Below are positions 15,445-23,075 of a stretch of DNA of 37,074 nucleotides, piece by piece. How positions within the stretch are numbered: position 1 is the stretch's first letter; each line of letters begins with the position of its first letter. Source of the DNA: an uncultured Acidimicrobiaceae bacterium (GTDB lineage: Bacteria > Actinomycetota > Acidimicrobiia > Spongiisociales > UBA5794); assembly GCA_947258375.1 (NCBI GenBank), contig CAMYIJ010000004.1, positions 1 through 37,074 of the forward strand, written 5' to 3'. The position numbers and the translations under genes were made by a program. The notes beneath the pieces are model-generated. The model searched no databases and was not told the origin of the DNA. It was given only the letters and a program-made list of their open reading frames with translations.

Positions 15445-17214
15445 GTGCGGGTGTCAGTCCCGGGAGTGGGTCCGCCCAGTGGAGCAATCCGCTTCACCTA
15501 CGAGGGTCGCTCCTTGGAGGGCCGCTCGGGCGATACGGTGGCGTCCTCTCTGCTTCACGCCGGTCCGCTCGCGTGTCGAATTGCGACAGACGGCTCTGAA
15601 CGCGGCCTGTTCTGCGGAATGGGCGCCTGTGGTGAATGTGCAGTGGTGATTGACGGAACTTCGGGCTTCTTGGCGTGCATGACGCCCATTGAAGAGGGCA
15701 TGGCCGTGGAGAAGCAGCCCCCTCTGTCGGAGGTCCCGAATACGACTTCCGGGGGGATCCAGAACAGAGATCTCAGTCCATCAGTGCTCGTCGTTGGAGG
15801 AGGCCCTGCCGGCCTCTCGGCGGCGGCGACCATTGCCGAAGCCGGCCTGGATGTGGTTCTCATCGATGAGAGGTCGACGTTGGGCGGGCAGTTCTACAAG
15901 CAGCCTGCTCCCGGTCGTGAGCTGTCCGACGATCACCTCGACGCGCAGTATCGCTCCGGCCGGGCGTTGATCGCCCGGGCTGAAGCTGCCGGTGTCGAGA
16001 TCCTTTCGGGAGTGACCATCTGGGGAGCCTTCTCTCCGATGTTATTGATGGCGACTGGCAAAGGATCATCCTGGACGCTTCGGCCAGACCGACTGGTGCT
16101 CGCTACCGGAGCGCGGGAACGGGCAGTGCCGCTGCCTGGATGGACGCTCCCCGGCGTAATCATGACCGGTGCTGGACAGACACTCCTACGCTCGACGCAG
16201 GTGACGCCGGGGCGCCGGGTACTGGTGTCCGGCAACGGCCCGCTGAATCTGCAGGTTGCCGCGGAGCTGGCACATGCCGGCGTTGAAGTGGCCGCGCTAG
16301 TCGAACGAGCCGATCTGAGATGGTGGCGCGGGTTGATGCCAGGTGTTGGAATGGCTTTGGCGGCTCCCCAATTGGTAAGGCGGGGATTGGCCTATCGAGC
16401 GGCATTGGCCCGTAGACGAGTTCCCTTCCTCGTCAAGAGCTCCGTGGTGGAGATTCACGGAGAGGGTCGGGTCGAATCAGCAGCGGTTGCGTCGGTAGAC
16501 GAATTAGGCCGGCGGGTACCCGGTACGGAACGAGAGTTTGCCGTTGATGCGGTGTGCCTCGGGTACGGCTTCGTTCCGGCAAACGAGATCCCCAGGGCTC
16601 TCGGCTGTCGCCACCACGTCGATGAGCGAACTCAGACTCTGGTCACTACCCGTTCGGAGAGCGGCCGGACCTCGAATGAGAATGTGTGGGTGGTCGGCGA
16701 CGCGGGCGGGGTTCGGGGTGCGTATGTGGCGCAGGCTTTGGGTGAGATCGCGGGGCACGAGATCGCCAGTGAGATCACGTCCTCGCACCGGATCCAGCCA
16801 TCTCGTCGCAACGCCACGCGATTGCTGCGCCGCCATCAGCGCTTTCAGGAATCGCTGGCCGCGCTGTACTCGGCTGAGCCACTCACCGTGCAGCTCGCGG
16901 AACCGGATACCACGATTTGCCGCTGTGAGTCGGTGCGCCTTCGGGACTTGGAGAAGTCATTTTCGGATGGCGCCATTTCGGTAGGGGCTGTAAAGAGGAC
17001 CACCCGCGCCGGGATGGGCAATTGCCAGAGCCGGTATTGCGGCTCATCAATCCTCGCCTTGGCGGCGGAAATCAGCGGTGTCGAGTCGAATGAGTTCTCG
17101 GGCTTTGCTCCGCAGTCGCCTGTGCGCCCCGTTGAGATAGGGCGAATCGCGAGCTGCGCTCATCAGGGGACGGAAATCTTGGAGAACGAGACGAGACAGG
17201 AGTCGGAGACATGA
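15445..17214 (+). CDS. Fusion flavoprotein: [2Fe-2S] ferredoxin + FAD/NAD oxidoreductase + Bfd-like domain
   Basis: The 589-residue protein joins three parts. Residues ~10-85 are a ferredoxin with cysteines at 57, 62, 65 and 78 (C-x4-C-x2-C-x12-C). Residues ~110-450 are a pyridine-nucleotide-disulfide-type FAD domain with 'VVGGGPAGLSAAATIAEAG' at 116-134 and 'VWVVGDAGGVRGAYVA'. The C-terminus has a Bfd-like Fe-S site with Cys 492, 494, 527 and 532 (C-x-C-x32-C-x4-C). In HcnA/HcnB and the D-hydroxyproline dehydrogenase alpha/gamma subunits the ferredoxin is a separate chain. The beta partner is most likely the FAD oxidase at 9096-10238. The start is uncertain (GTG 15445, 15451 or 15466). It starts three bases after the P-protein-like pair. 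Likely role: electron transfer from amine oxidation. Confidence 0.87.
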   Translation: MRVSVPGVGPPSGAIRFTYEGRSLEGRSGDTVASSLLHAGPLACRIATDGSERGLFCGMGACGECAVVIDGTSGFLACMTPIEEGMAVEKQPPLSEVPNTTSGGIQNRDLSPSVLVVGGGPAGLSAAATIAEAGLDVVLIDERSTLGGQFYKQPAPGRELSDDHLDAQYRSGRALIARAEAAGVEILSGVTIWGAFSPMLLMATGKGSSWTLRPDRLVLATGARERAVPLPGWTLPGVIMTGAGQTLLRSTQVTPGRRVLVSGNGPLNLQVAAELAHAGVEVAALVERADLRWWRGLMPGVGMALAAPQLVRRGLAYRAALARRRVPFLVKSSVVEIHGEGRVESAAVASVDELGRRVPGTEREFAVDAVCLGYGFVPANEIPRALGCRHHVDERTQTLVTTRSESGRTSNENVWVVGDAGGVRGAYVAQALGEIAGHEIASEITSSHRIQPSRRNATRLLRRHQRFQESLAALYSAEPLTVQLAEPDTTICRCESVRLRDLEKSFSDGAISVGAVKRTTRAGMGNCQSRYCGSSILALAAEISGVESNEFSGFAPQSPVRPVEIGRIASCAHQGTEILENETRQESET

Positions 17215-18146
17215 CCAAAGAACTTCGTGGAAGCTATACCGTTGCCGTTACCCCGTTCACCGCGGACGGGTCGGCTGTTGATGTGGACGCGCTCGAGGAC
17301 TACCTCGATTGGCAGCTGGACGTCGGCGTGCCGGGGATCATCGCTCTCGGCACCACAGGCGAGTTCCTGTCGGTCAACGATGAGGAGCGACGGCTCATCG
17401 TTCAGACGTACGTTGATCGCATCGCGGGAAGGATCCCGATCATCGTCGGTACGATGAATGCTCACACACCGAACGCGGTTCGGTACAGCCGGGAAGCCGA
17501 GGACCTCGGCGCCGACGGCCTCATGATTCTGCCCCCGTACTACTACACGCCTACCGAGGAAGAGATCATGCGCTACTACGCCGCGATTGACGCGGCGATC
17601 TCCATCCCGATCATGCTGTACAACAACCCGGTGACTTCGAATGTTGATATGTCCGCCGACCTTGTTGGGAGGCTCTGCAAGTCACTGGAAAGTGTTCAGT
17701 ACATCAAGGAGTCGAGTCAGGAATTGGGGCGGGTCACCGATGTCCTGGAGGCATCGGACGGCCGGATGAAGGTATTTGCCGGGGAAAGAGTCGTAGATTC
17801 GTACCGCCTTGGGGCCATTGGGTACGTCAATCCCTACGGTAACTACATTCCGGTGCCTTCCCACAGGATCTGTGACCTCGCCGGACAGGGGCGATTTGAG
17901 GAAGCGGTCGCGATCCAACGACTGATCGACCGGATCGATCACATCATCGCGGAGGGGCACCCCACGTACGGACACCAGTGCTATTCGAAGGCCCTGGCAG
18001 CCGTCGTTGGTCATCCCGTTGGTGATGTGAGGGAGCCTTTGACGACGTTCGAGCAACTGGGCCAGGAAGGTCGGGAGCGTGTCGAGCGTATCAAGCCACT
18101 CATTGACGAACTCGAGTCGCTCGTTGGCTCGATGTCCTTTGACTGA
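17211..18146 (+). CDS. DapA/NanA-family lyase or deaminase
   Basis: The 311-residue protein is a class I Schiff-base TIM barrel. It has 'GIIALGTTGEFLSVNDEE' near residue 40, Tyr137 in 'MLYNNPVTSNVDMS', and Schiff-base Lys166 in 'YIKESSQELGR'. Family members include dihydrodipicolinate synthase, N-acetylneuraminate lyase, 2-keto-3-deoxy-acid aldolases and 1-pyrroline-4-hydroxy-2-carboxylate deaminase (LhpC). An LhpC-like role is attractive, because the DAO-type FAD protein and the ferredoxin-flavoprotein of this island resemble D-hydroxyproline dehydrogenase subunits. However, no hydroxyproline epimerase or ketoglutarate-semialdehyde dehydrogenase is visible here. It overlaps the flavoprotein by ATGA and the next gene by eight bases. 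Confidence 0.87.
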   Translation: MTKELRGSYTVAVTPFTADGSAVDVDALEDYLDWQLDVGVPGIIALGTTGEFLSVNDEERRLIVQTYVDRIAGRIPIIVGTMNAHTPNAVRYSREAEDLGADGLMILPPYYYTPTEEEIMRYYAAIDAAISIPIMLYNNPVTSNVDMSADLVGRLCKSLESVQYIKESSQELGRVTDVLEASDGRMKVFAGERVVDSYRLGAIGYVNPYGNYIPVPSHRICDLAGQGRFEEAVAIQRLIDRIDHIIAEGHPTYGHQCYSKALAAVVGHPVGDVREPLTTFEQLGQEGRERVERIKPLIDELESLVGSMSFD

Positions 18147-19104
18147 TCCAGCACGCAAGGTGGCGATCGTCGGTGGGGGGTCGATCGGCGTTGCCTGGGC
18201 GATCGTGTTTGCCCGCTCCGGCTTCGCGGTCTCGGTGTTCGAGCCCGATCCGGCTCGCCGGGCGCGACTTGCCGACGAAGTCGGTCAACGGCTCGATGCC
18301 CTGCGCGAAAACGGGTTGCTCGCCGAAGGCGTGTCCGATATTTCTCGCCGGGTAGCAGTGGCGACCGACCTGGACCACGCGGTGAGCGGCGCGGTGCATG
18401 TCCAGGAGTGCGTACCGGAGGTGATCGATCTGAAGCGCGAAATCTTCTCGGACGTACTCCGGGTCGCGGACGCGGCGACGACGGTCGCCAGTTCGTCGTC
18501 GGCGATCGCCATTTCAGAGGTGGCCGCCGGGCTCCAGGGGAACAACCGATGTATGGTTGCCCATCCCGGCAACCCGCCCTATCTGGTGCCGGTGGTCGAG
18601 ATCGTGCCGGCGCCCTTCACCGCCCCGGAAGCCGTTGATTCGGTCATGAGTCTGATGTCCGAATCCGGAATGGTTCCGGTGAGAGTCAATCGTGAAATCG
18701 AGGGGTTCGTTTTCAATAGGCTCCAGGGAGCCCTGCTTCGGGAGGCGTACTGCCTCGTCCGGGACGGCGTGGCGACTCCGACGGCGATCGACCTCGTTGT
18801 CACCGCAGGTTTGGGGCGCCGCTGGTCGGTCATTGGGCCATTTGCCACGGCTGAACTGAATACGCGGGGTGGGATTCGGGCGCACGCTGAAAGGCTCGGC
18901 CCGGCATATGCGCGGATGGGCGCCGACCGGGGCCAGGATGATCCGTGGACTCCGGATCTCGTCGAACAGGTGGCTGAAGATCTCGAATCGCGATATCCGG
19001 CTTCCCGATGGGAAGAGCACGTCATGCAGAGAGACCTCGAGCTGATGCGTTTCGAAGTTGATCGCCGCCGCTCCACAGACCGCACAACCGATGGCCATCC
19101 TTAG
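18139..19104 (+). CDS. 3-hydroxyacyl-CoA dehydrogenase-family enzyme (carnitine/L-gulonate dehydrogenase-like)
   Basis: The 321-residue protein has an N-terminal NAD-binding site, 'VAIVGGGSIGVAWAIVFARSG', and acidic 'VFEPD' at the end of the second strand. It has a family-specific 'VAHPGNPPYLVPVVEIVPAP' and the C-terminal helical domain 'FVFNRLQGALLREAYCLV'. The 'HPxNPPYLxPxVE' form is shared by L-carnitine dehydrogenase and L-gulonate 3-dehydrogenase rather than by beta-oxidation enzymes. It likely oxidises a 3-hydroxy acid not bound to CoA. TTG 18139 is chosen as start because it overlaps the previous gene by 8 bases and lies 9 residues before the nucleotide motif; a GTG at 18160 is possible. 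It ends the operon that begins at the P-protein-like pair. Confidence 0.82.
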   Translation: MTDPARKVAIVGGGSIGVAWAIVFARSGFAVSVFEPDPARRARLADEVGQRLDALRENGLLAEGVSDISRRVAVATDLDHAVSGAVHVQECVPEVIDLKREIFSDVLRVADAATTVASSSSAIAISEVAAGLQGNNRCMVAHPGNPPYLVPVVEIVPAPFTAPEAVDSVMSLMSESGMVPVRVNREIEGFVFNRLQGALLREAYCLVRDGVATPTAIDLVVTAGLGRRWSVIGPFATAELNTRGGIRAHAERLGPAYARMGADRGQDDPWTPDLVEQVAEDLESRYPASRWEEHVMQRDLELMRFEVDRRRSTDRTTDGHP

Positions 19105-19207
19105 AGCCCGCACGGAGGAAATCGTCTTGGAATGTCTCCTGAACCGCTGCGAGTAACCTCGCCGGCCTGCGTTTGCCGGAAGCATCGCGTGCATATACAG
19201 TACAATC

Positions 19208-19222
19208 GTTCATAGTGCGAAC
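19208..19222 (+). promoter_or_regulatory. Candidate IclR/PcaR-type operator C
   Basis: GTTCATAGTGCGAAC is a good 15-bp GTkC-N6-CGmAC palindrome 82 bases upstream of the old-yellow-enzyme start. The flanking ACAATCGT...ACA is shared with operator B1. The remaining gap from 19105 to 19304 shows nothing else that I can name. Confidence 0.6.
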
Positions 19223-19304
19223 AGATAGGTTCGGTTTCTGTGGGCAGATCTTCAACTCGGGGCGAGACAACTGTGCGGCATATTGAGGACTTGGGTGAGG
19301 GCGA

Positions 19305-20378
19305 ATGAGCGGCCTATTTGATCCATTGAAGATCCGTGGGTGCACGTTCCGGAATCGGGCTTGGGTTTCACCGATGTGTCAGTACTCGGCCGAGGACGGC
19401 CTCCCCAACTCGTGGCACCTTGTTCAGCTGGGCAAACTCGCTGTCGGCGGCGCCGGTCTGGTGATGGCGGAGGCGACCGCGGTTGTGCCGACGGGTCTCA
19501 TCAGTCCCTATGACACAGGGATATGGAACGATGCCCAGGTTGATGCGTGGTCCGGGATAGTTGAGTTCATCAAGGAGCAGGGAGCTGCTGCGGGTGTTCA
19601 ACTGGGCCACGCCGGACGCAAAGCATCCACCTCGCCGACCTGGGATGGCACCCGCTTCGTCGAGGAAGCCGACGGCGGCTGGGAACCGGTCGGCCCGTCG
19701 GCCATCGGGTTCGGTCCGCTTCCCTCTCCGCGCGCGCTTTCAACCGAAGAGACCGCAGCCGTGCCCGGCCACTTCGCGGAGGCCGCAGTTAGGGCCGACA
19801 GAGCCGGCTTCGATGTTGTCGAGATTCACGCCGCCCATGGGTACCTGATCCATCAGTATCTTTCGCCGCTCTCCAATCTCCGAGAGGACCGGTACGGAGG
19901 GTCCTTTGACAACCGGGTCCGCCTACTTCTTGAAGTAGCCGAAGCCGTTCGACAAGTCTGGCCAGACGAGAAACCCTTGTTCGTGCGGGTTTCGGCCACC
20001 GATTGGGTCGAGCGGGGTTGGGATGTGGAGGAGACTGTGTTGGCCGCTCAGCTTTTACGCGAACGGGGTGTAGATCTGATCGACTGTTCGTCGGGCGGCG
20101 CCGCCCCCGATGCGCGGATACCGGTCGGCCCCGGCTACCAGGTCGAGTTCGCCGACCGGGTTCGCCGCGATGCACGAGTTGCGACGGCCGCAGTTGGCAT
20201 GATCACGGAGGCTGAGCAGGCCAATGAGGTGATCGCTGCGGGCCGAGCCGACGCCGTGTTCATCGCACGCGAGCTCTTGCGGCAGCCGAACTGGCCGCTC
20301 CTCGCCGCTTCCGAGTTGGGTGTTCCCATCGACTGGCCACTCCAGTTTCGTACTGCGCGGCCGCGGTCCGTGAAGTAG
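19305..20378 (+). CDS. NADH:flavin oxidoreductase, old yellow enzyme (YqjM/XenA type)
   Basis: The 357-residue FMN enzyme has Cys25 in 'SPMCQYSAEDG', the regulatory cysteine of YqjM-type enzymes. 'QLGHAGRKAST' near residue 100, 'VEIHAAHGYLIHQYLSPLSNLREDRYGGS' (shown in part) near 175 and 'AVGMI...AVFIARELLRQPNWP' at the C-terminus bind FMN and substrate. Such enzymes reduce activated C=C bonds of enones or 2-enoic compounds with NAD(P)H. It is preceded by operator C and followed 81 bases later by the IclR gene. In this island it might reduce an unsaturated intermediate; the substrate is not known. Confidence 0.92.
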   Translation: MSGLFDPLKIRGCTFRNRAWVSPMCQYSAEDGLPNSWHLVQLGKLAVGGAGLVMAEATAVVPTGLISPYDTGIWNDAQVDAWSGIVEFIKEQGAAAGVQLGHAGRKASTSPTWDGTRFVEEADGGWEPVGPSAIGFGPLPSPRALSTEETAAVPGHFAEAAVRADRAGFDVVEIHAAHGYLIHQYLSPLSNLREDRYGGSFDNRVRLLLEVAEAVRQVWPDEKPLFVRVSATDWVERGWDVEETVLAAQLLRERGVDLIDCSSGGAAPDARIPVGPGYQVEFADRVRRDARVATAAVGMITEAEQANEVIAAGRADAVFIARELLRQPNWPLLAASELGVPIDWPLQFRTARPRSVK

Positions 20379-20459
20379 ATGGGGTATCTGATGTACGGCC
20401 GCAACGAATCCAGATGAGACGACCTGCCGCAAATTCGGCGGCGGTAAAGGGGTAGAACC

Positions 20460-21263
20460 ATGACGGACTTGCGGGCGGTCGAGATGACTCGACCTCGCAG
20501 GATCAAAGACTCGGACTTTGTGCAATCGCTGGCACGTGGGCTTCTGGTGATCCGGAGCTTTGATGAAGATCATCGGCGCCAGACCCTGTCGGATGTTGCC
20601 CGCCGGACAAATCTGAACAGGGCGACCGCCCGTCGCCTGCTGTTGACTCTTGCCGATCTGGGCTACGTGCGCCTGGACGACCGTTACTTCTCCTTGTCGC
20701 CCGGTGTCCTCCAACTCGGCTACGCCTACATAGCGGCGCTCGGGGCTCGAGCTATTGCACAGCCCTATTTGGAGTCGCTTGGCGAGGCTGTCGGTGAGTC
20801 TTGCTCAATGACGGTTCTGGACGGTACGGACGTTGTGTATGTCGCCAGGGTCCCGGCCAAGCGGATCTTCTCGCTCACACTCGGCGTGGGATCGCGGCTG
20901 CCCGCCTACATCACGTCGATGGGTCGCGTCATCATGTCCGACCTTCCAGAGAGCGAGATCGATGAAATCCTCGCCGCCTCTAATCTCGAAGCCCGCAATG
21001 CCAACTCGGTCATCGACCCGGCCCTCATCAAGATCGAAGTACAGAAGGCGAAGGCCCAGGGTTGGTATTTGCTCGACGAGGAGCTCGAACTGGGAATTCG
21101 CGCGGTGGCGGCGCCTATTCGCGACGAGACGGGCCGCGTGGTCGGTGCGATCAACGTGTCGACGACGACAGCACTCACCAGCAAGCCGAAGATATACGAC
21201 GAGATCGTTCCCGCAGTCCTCAAAACCTCCCACGAGATCTCCGCAGCGATGCAAAGCCGCTGA
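20460..21263 (+). CDS. IclR-family transcription regulator, PcaR/PobR-like
   Basis: The 267-residue protein has an N-terminal winged HTH: 'FVQSLARGLLVIRSFDEDHRR' followed by 'LSDVARRTNLNRATARRLLLTLADLGYV', about residues 20-73. The C-terminal effector domain has 'CSMTVLDGTDVVYVARVPAKR', 'AYITSMGRVIMSDL' and 'AVAAPIRDETGRVVGAINVS'. The 'DFVQSLARGL.VI.SF' opening and 'TSMGRV' are typical of the PcaR/PobR branch that controls beta-ketoadipate-type pathways. ATG 20460 is preceded by AAAGGGG. Six 15-bp sites in the promoters of this island match what such a regulator would bind. A repeat element begins 30 bases after its stop. Confidence 0.92.
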   Translation: MTDLRAVEMTRPRRIKDSDFVQSLARGLLVIRSFDEDHRRQTLSDVARRTNLNRATARRLLLTLADLGYVRLDDRYFSLSPGVLQLGYAYIAALGARAIAQPYLESLGEAVGESCSMTVLDGTDVVYVARVPAKRIFSLTLGVGSRLPAYITSMGRVIMSDLPESEIDEILAASNLEARNANSVIDPALIKIEVQKAKAQGWYLLDEELELGIRAVAAPIRDETGRVVGAINVSTTTALTSKPKIYDEIVPAVLKTSHEISAAMQSR

Positions 21264-21293
21264 GGCCGAAACCCTCCAAGTGGAGGAGTGATC

Positions 21294-21347
21294 GCGTTCG
21301 TTGTGCTTAATCCGGCGTTATGGCCCCGGATTAAGCACAACGAACGC
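21294..21347. repeat. Dispersed palindromic repeat, copy 2 of 3
   Basis: Perfect 22-base arms, 21294-21315 and 21326-21347, begin GCGTTCGTTGTGCTTAATCC and flank a 10-base centre CGTTATGGCC. The element lies between the convergent 3' ends of the IclR and etfA genes, so it could act as a two-way terminator. There is no T-run beyond the arms. The right flank CGCAGA is shared with the other two copies. Confidence 0.85.
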
Positions 21348-21354
21348 AGACGAC

Positions 21355-22314
21355 CTACCCGCGGCGGCGCTTGATCTCGTCGACAACGGCCGGCACGACC
21401 TCGTGGAGGTCGCCGATTACTGCGTAATCGGCTTTGGTGACCATGGGGGCGGCGGGGTCGGTGTTGATGGCGATAACGTTCTTGGACGCCATCATGCCGA
21501 CCCAGTGCTGGATGGCGCCGGAGATGCCGCACCCGATGTAGACCTCGGGGGCGATCACCGTGCCGGTTTGGCCGACCTGGAACTTGTGGTTGCGCCACCC
21601 GTTGTTGGTCACGACCCGCGAGCAGCCGACCGCGCCTCCGAGAAGCTCAGCGAGCTCGTCGATAGGGGCGAACCCCTCCTCGCTGCCGACGCCGCGCCCT
21701 CCGGCGATGACCACGGGCGCCGTCGCCAGGGTCACGCCCTCCTCTGTCGTGACTCGATCAACGATCCGCGTGACTGCGGCGTCCAGGCCCAGCTCGGGCA
21801 CGAACTCGGCGACTGCGCCGGCACCCGGCGTATCGGCCGGCGCCGCCTCAGTGGTGTGCAGCGCAAACGTGGCGAGCTTGATCGGTGCCTCGAGACGGGC
21901 CCGTTCGTGCAGGCTGCCGCCCCAGCGGACCCGCGTCATCTCCCAGGCGTCACCGGTGGCGATCTCGATGCAGTTGGCGACCACAGGGAGGTCGAGCACA
22001 GCGGCGACATGGGCCATGACCTCATTGCCCCGCTCCGACCCGACGGACAGCACCGCGGTGGCGCTCGTCGCCTCGATCAGCTGTACAACGGCGTCACCCC
22101 ATGCCGCCGGCGCATAGTCCGCGAGCTCGTCGTGGTGGATCTGATGGACGGTCGTGGCGCCGTACTCGGCCAGCATCCCGGCCAGACCGTCACCGTCGCC
22201 GCCAACCGTCACCGCGGCAGCGCCAGGATCGAGCGCCCGGGCTGAGGTGAGCCCCTCCAAAGCGGCATCGGTGATCTCGCCCCGGTCGTGATCGACTACG
22301 TAGAGCGTGCTCAC
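21355..22314 (-). CDS. etfA: Electron transfer flavoprotein, alpha subunit
   Basis: The 319-residue protein has the C-terminal FAD-binding block typical of EtfA: 'SRVVTNNGWRNHKFQVGQTG', 'APEVYIGCGISGAIQHWVGM' and 'VIAINTDPAAPMVTKADYAVIGDLHEVVP'. It accepts electrons from flavin dehydrogenases and hands them to an ETF-quinone oxidoreductase. The GTG start overlaps the etfB stop (GTGA). It is the last gene of the operon with the dimethylglycine-dehydrogenase-like enzyme, whose natural acceptor it should be. No ETF-quinone oxidoreductase gene is in the window. Confidence 0.95.
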   Translation of the reverse strand: MSTLYVVDHDRGEITDAALEGLTSARALDPGAAAVTVGGDGDGLAGMLAEYGATTVHQIHHDELADYAPAAWGDAVVQLIEATSATAVLSVGSERGNEVMAHVAAVLDLPVVANCIEIATGDAWEMTRVRWGGSLHERARLEAPIKLATFALHTTEAAPADTPGAGAVAEFVPELGLDAAVTRIVDRVTTEEGVTLATAPVVIAGGRGVGSEEGFAPIDELAELLGGAVGCSRVVTNNGWRNHKFQVGQTGTVIAPEVYIGCGISGAIQHWVGMMASKNVIAINTDPAAPMVTKADYAVIGDLHEVVPAVVDEIKRRRG

Positions 22315-23075
22315 AGGACACCGATCCTCTCCAAGACGTCGACCACGGCAGAAGCAGCCGCGGCCCCGTCACCCAGGATCTCCGTGGGGGTCTCCTGTGA
22401 CGGGGGCGCCAGCAGAGTCAGCATCGCCTGGCCCCCGGGCTCGCGACTCGCCTCCATGACGGTGACTTCCTTCTTCTTGGCCCCGAGGCGCCCCTTCAAA
22501 GTGGGATACCGCGGGAGGTTGATCCCCTCCTTGATCGCAAGCACGGCCGGAAGCGGCAGTCTGTATACCTCGGCGCCGGTCGGGGTGTCCCGTCGCGCCG
22601 TCACCTCTCCGTCGGCGATCTCGACGCCCTTGATGCCCGACACGATCGGCCTTCCCAGCGCCCGGGCCACTCTGACCCCGACCTGGTAGCCGCCGCTGTC
22701 GGCGGATTCGTTGCCGAAGAGAATCAGATCGAACGGCTCGCCGGCGGCTTCGAGTTCCCTGACCGCCGCCGTCAGCGCCCGGGCCGTGGCCATCGGGTCC
22801 CAGTCGGAGCCATCGGTCGTCAGCAGCACTGCCTCGTCGACGCCGACCGACATGATCGTGCGCAGTTGCTCCTCAGCTTCGGCCGGCCCGAGGGTCATAA
22901 CTGTCGAGCTGCCGCCGTGCTGCTCGACCAGCTGAATCGCTTCCTCGGCGGCACATTCCTCGTGAGGCGACACGGCGAAGCCGAGCATGTTGGTGTCAAC
23001 TGCCTTGCCGTCCTCCGTCACCACGATCTTGGCCCCCGGCGAGGGGACCCGTTTGACGCAGGTGAGGATCCTCAC
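22311..23075 (-). CDS. etfB: Electron transfer flavoprotein, beta subunit
   Basis: The 254-residue protein starts 'MRILTCVKRVPSPGAKIVV' and has 'NMLGFAVSPHEECAAEEAIQL' and 'DLILFGNESADSGGYQVGVRVARALGRPIV', all typical of EtfB. The AMP/FAD-associated segment 'LPAVLAIKEGINLPRYPTLKGRLGAKKK' (given in part) is present. GTG start and a GTGA overlap with the upstream dehydrogenase show translational coupling. It forms the soluble heterodimer with EtfA. Confidence 0.95.
   Translation of the reverse strand: MRILTCVKRVPSPGAKIVVTEDGKAVDTNMLGFAVSPHEECAAEEAIQLVEQHGGSSTVMTLGPAEAEEQLRTIMSVGVDEAVLLTTDGSDWDPMATARALTAAVRELEAAGEPFDLILFGNESADSGGYQVGVRVARALGRPIVSGIKGVEIADGEVTARRDTPTGAEVYRLPLPAVLAIKEGINLPRYPTLKGRLGAKKKEVTVMEASREPGGQAMLTLLAPPSQETPTEILGDGAAAASAVVDVLERIGVL

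Noticed and set aside
17211..18146. Calling the gene dapA (lysine synthesis)
   Set aside because: It overlaps catabolic genes on both sides and the flavoprotein context suggests an LhpC-like or other lyase; the Schiff-base motif alone does not choose between them.
21301..22245. 314-codon plus-strand frame beginning in repeat copy 2
   Set aside because: Antisense to etfA; the start lies inside the palindrome and no protein motif is present.
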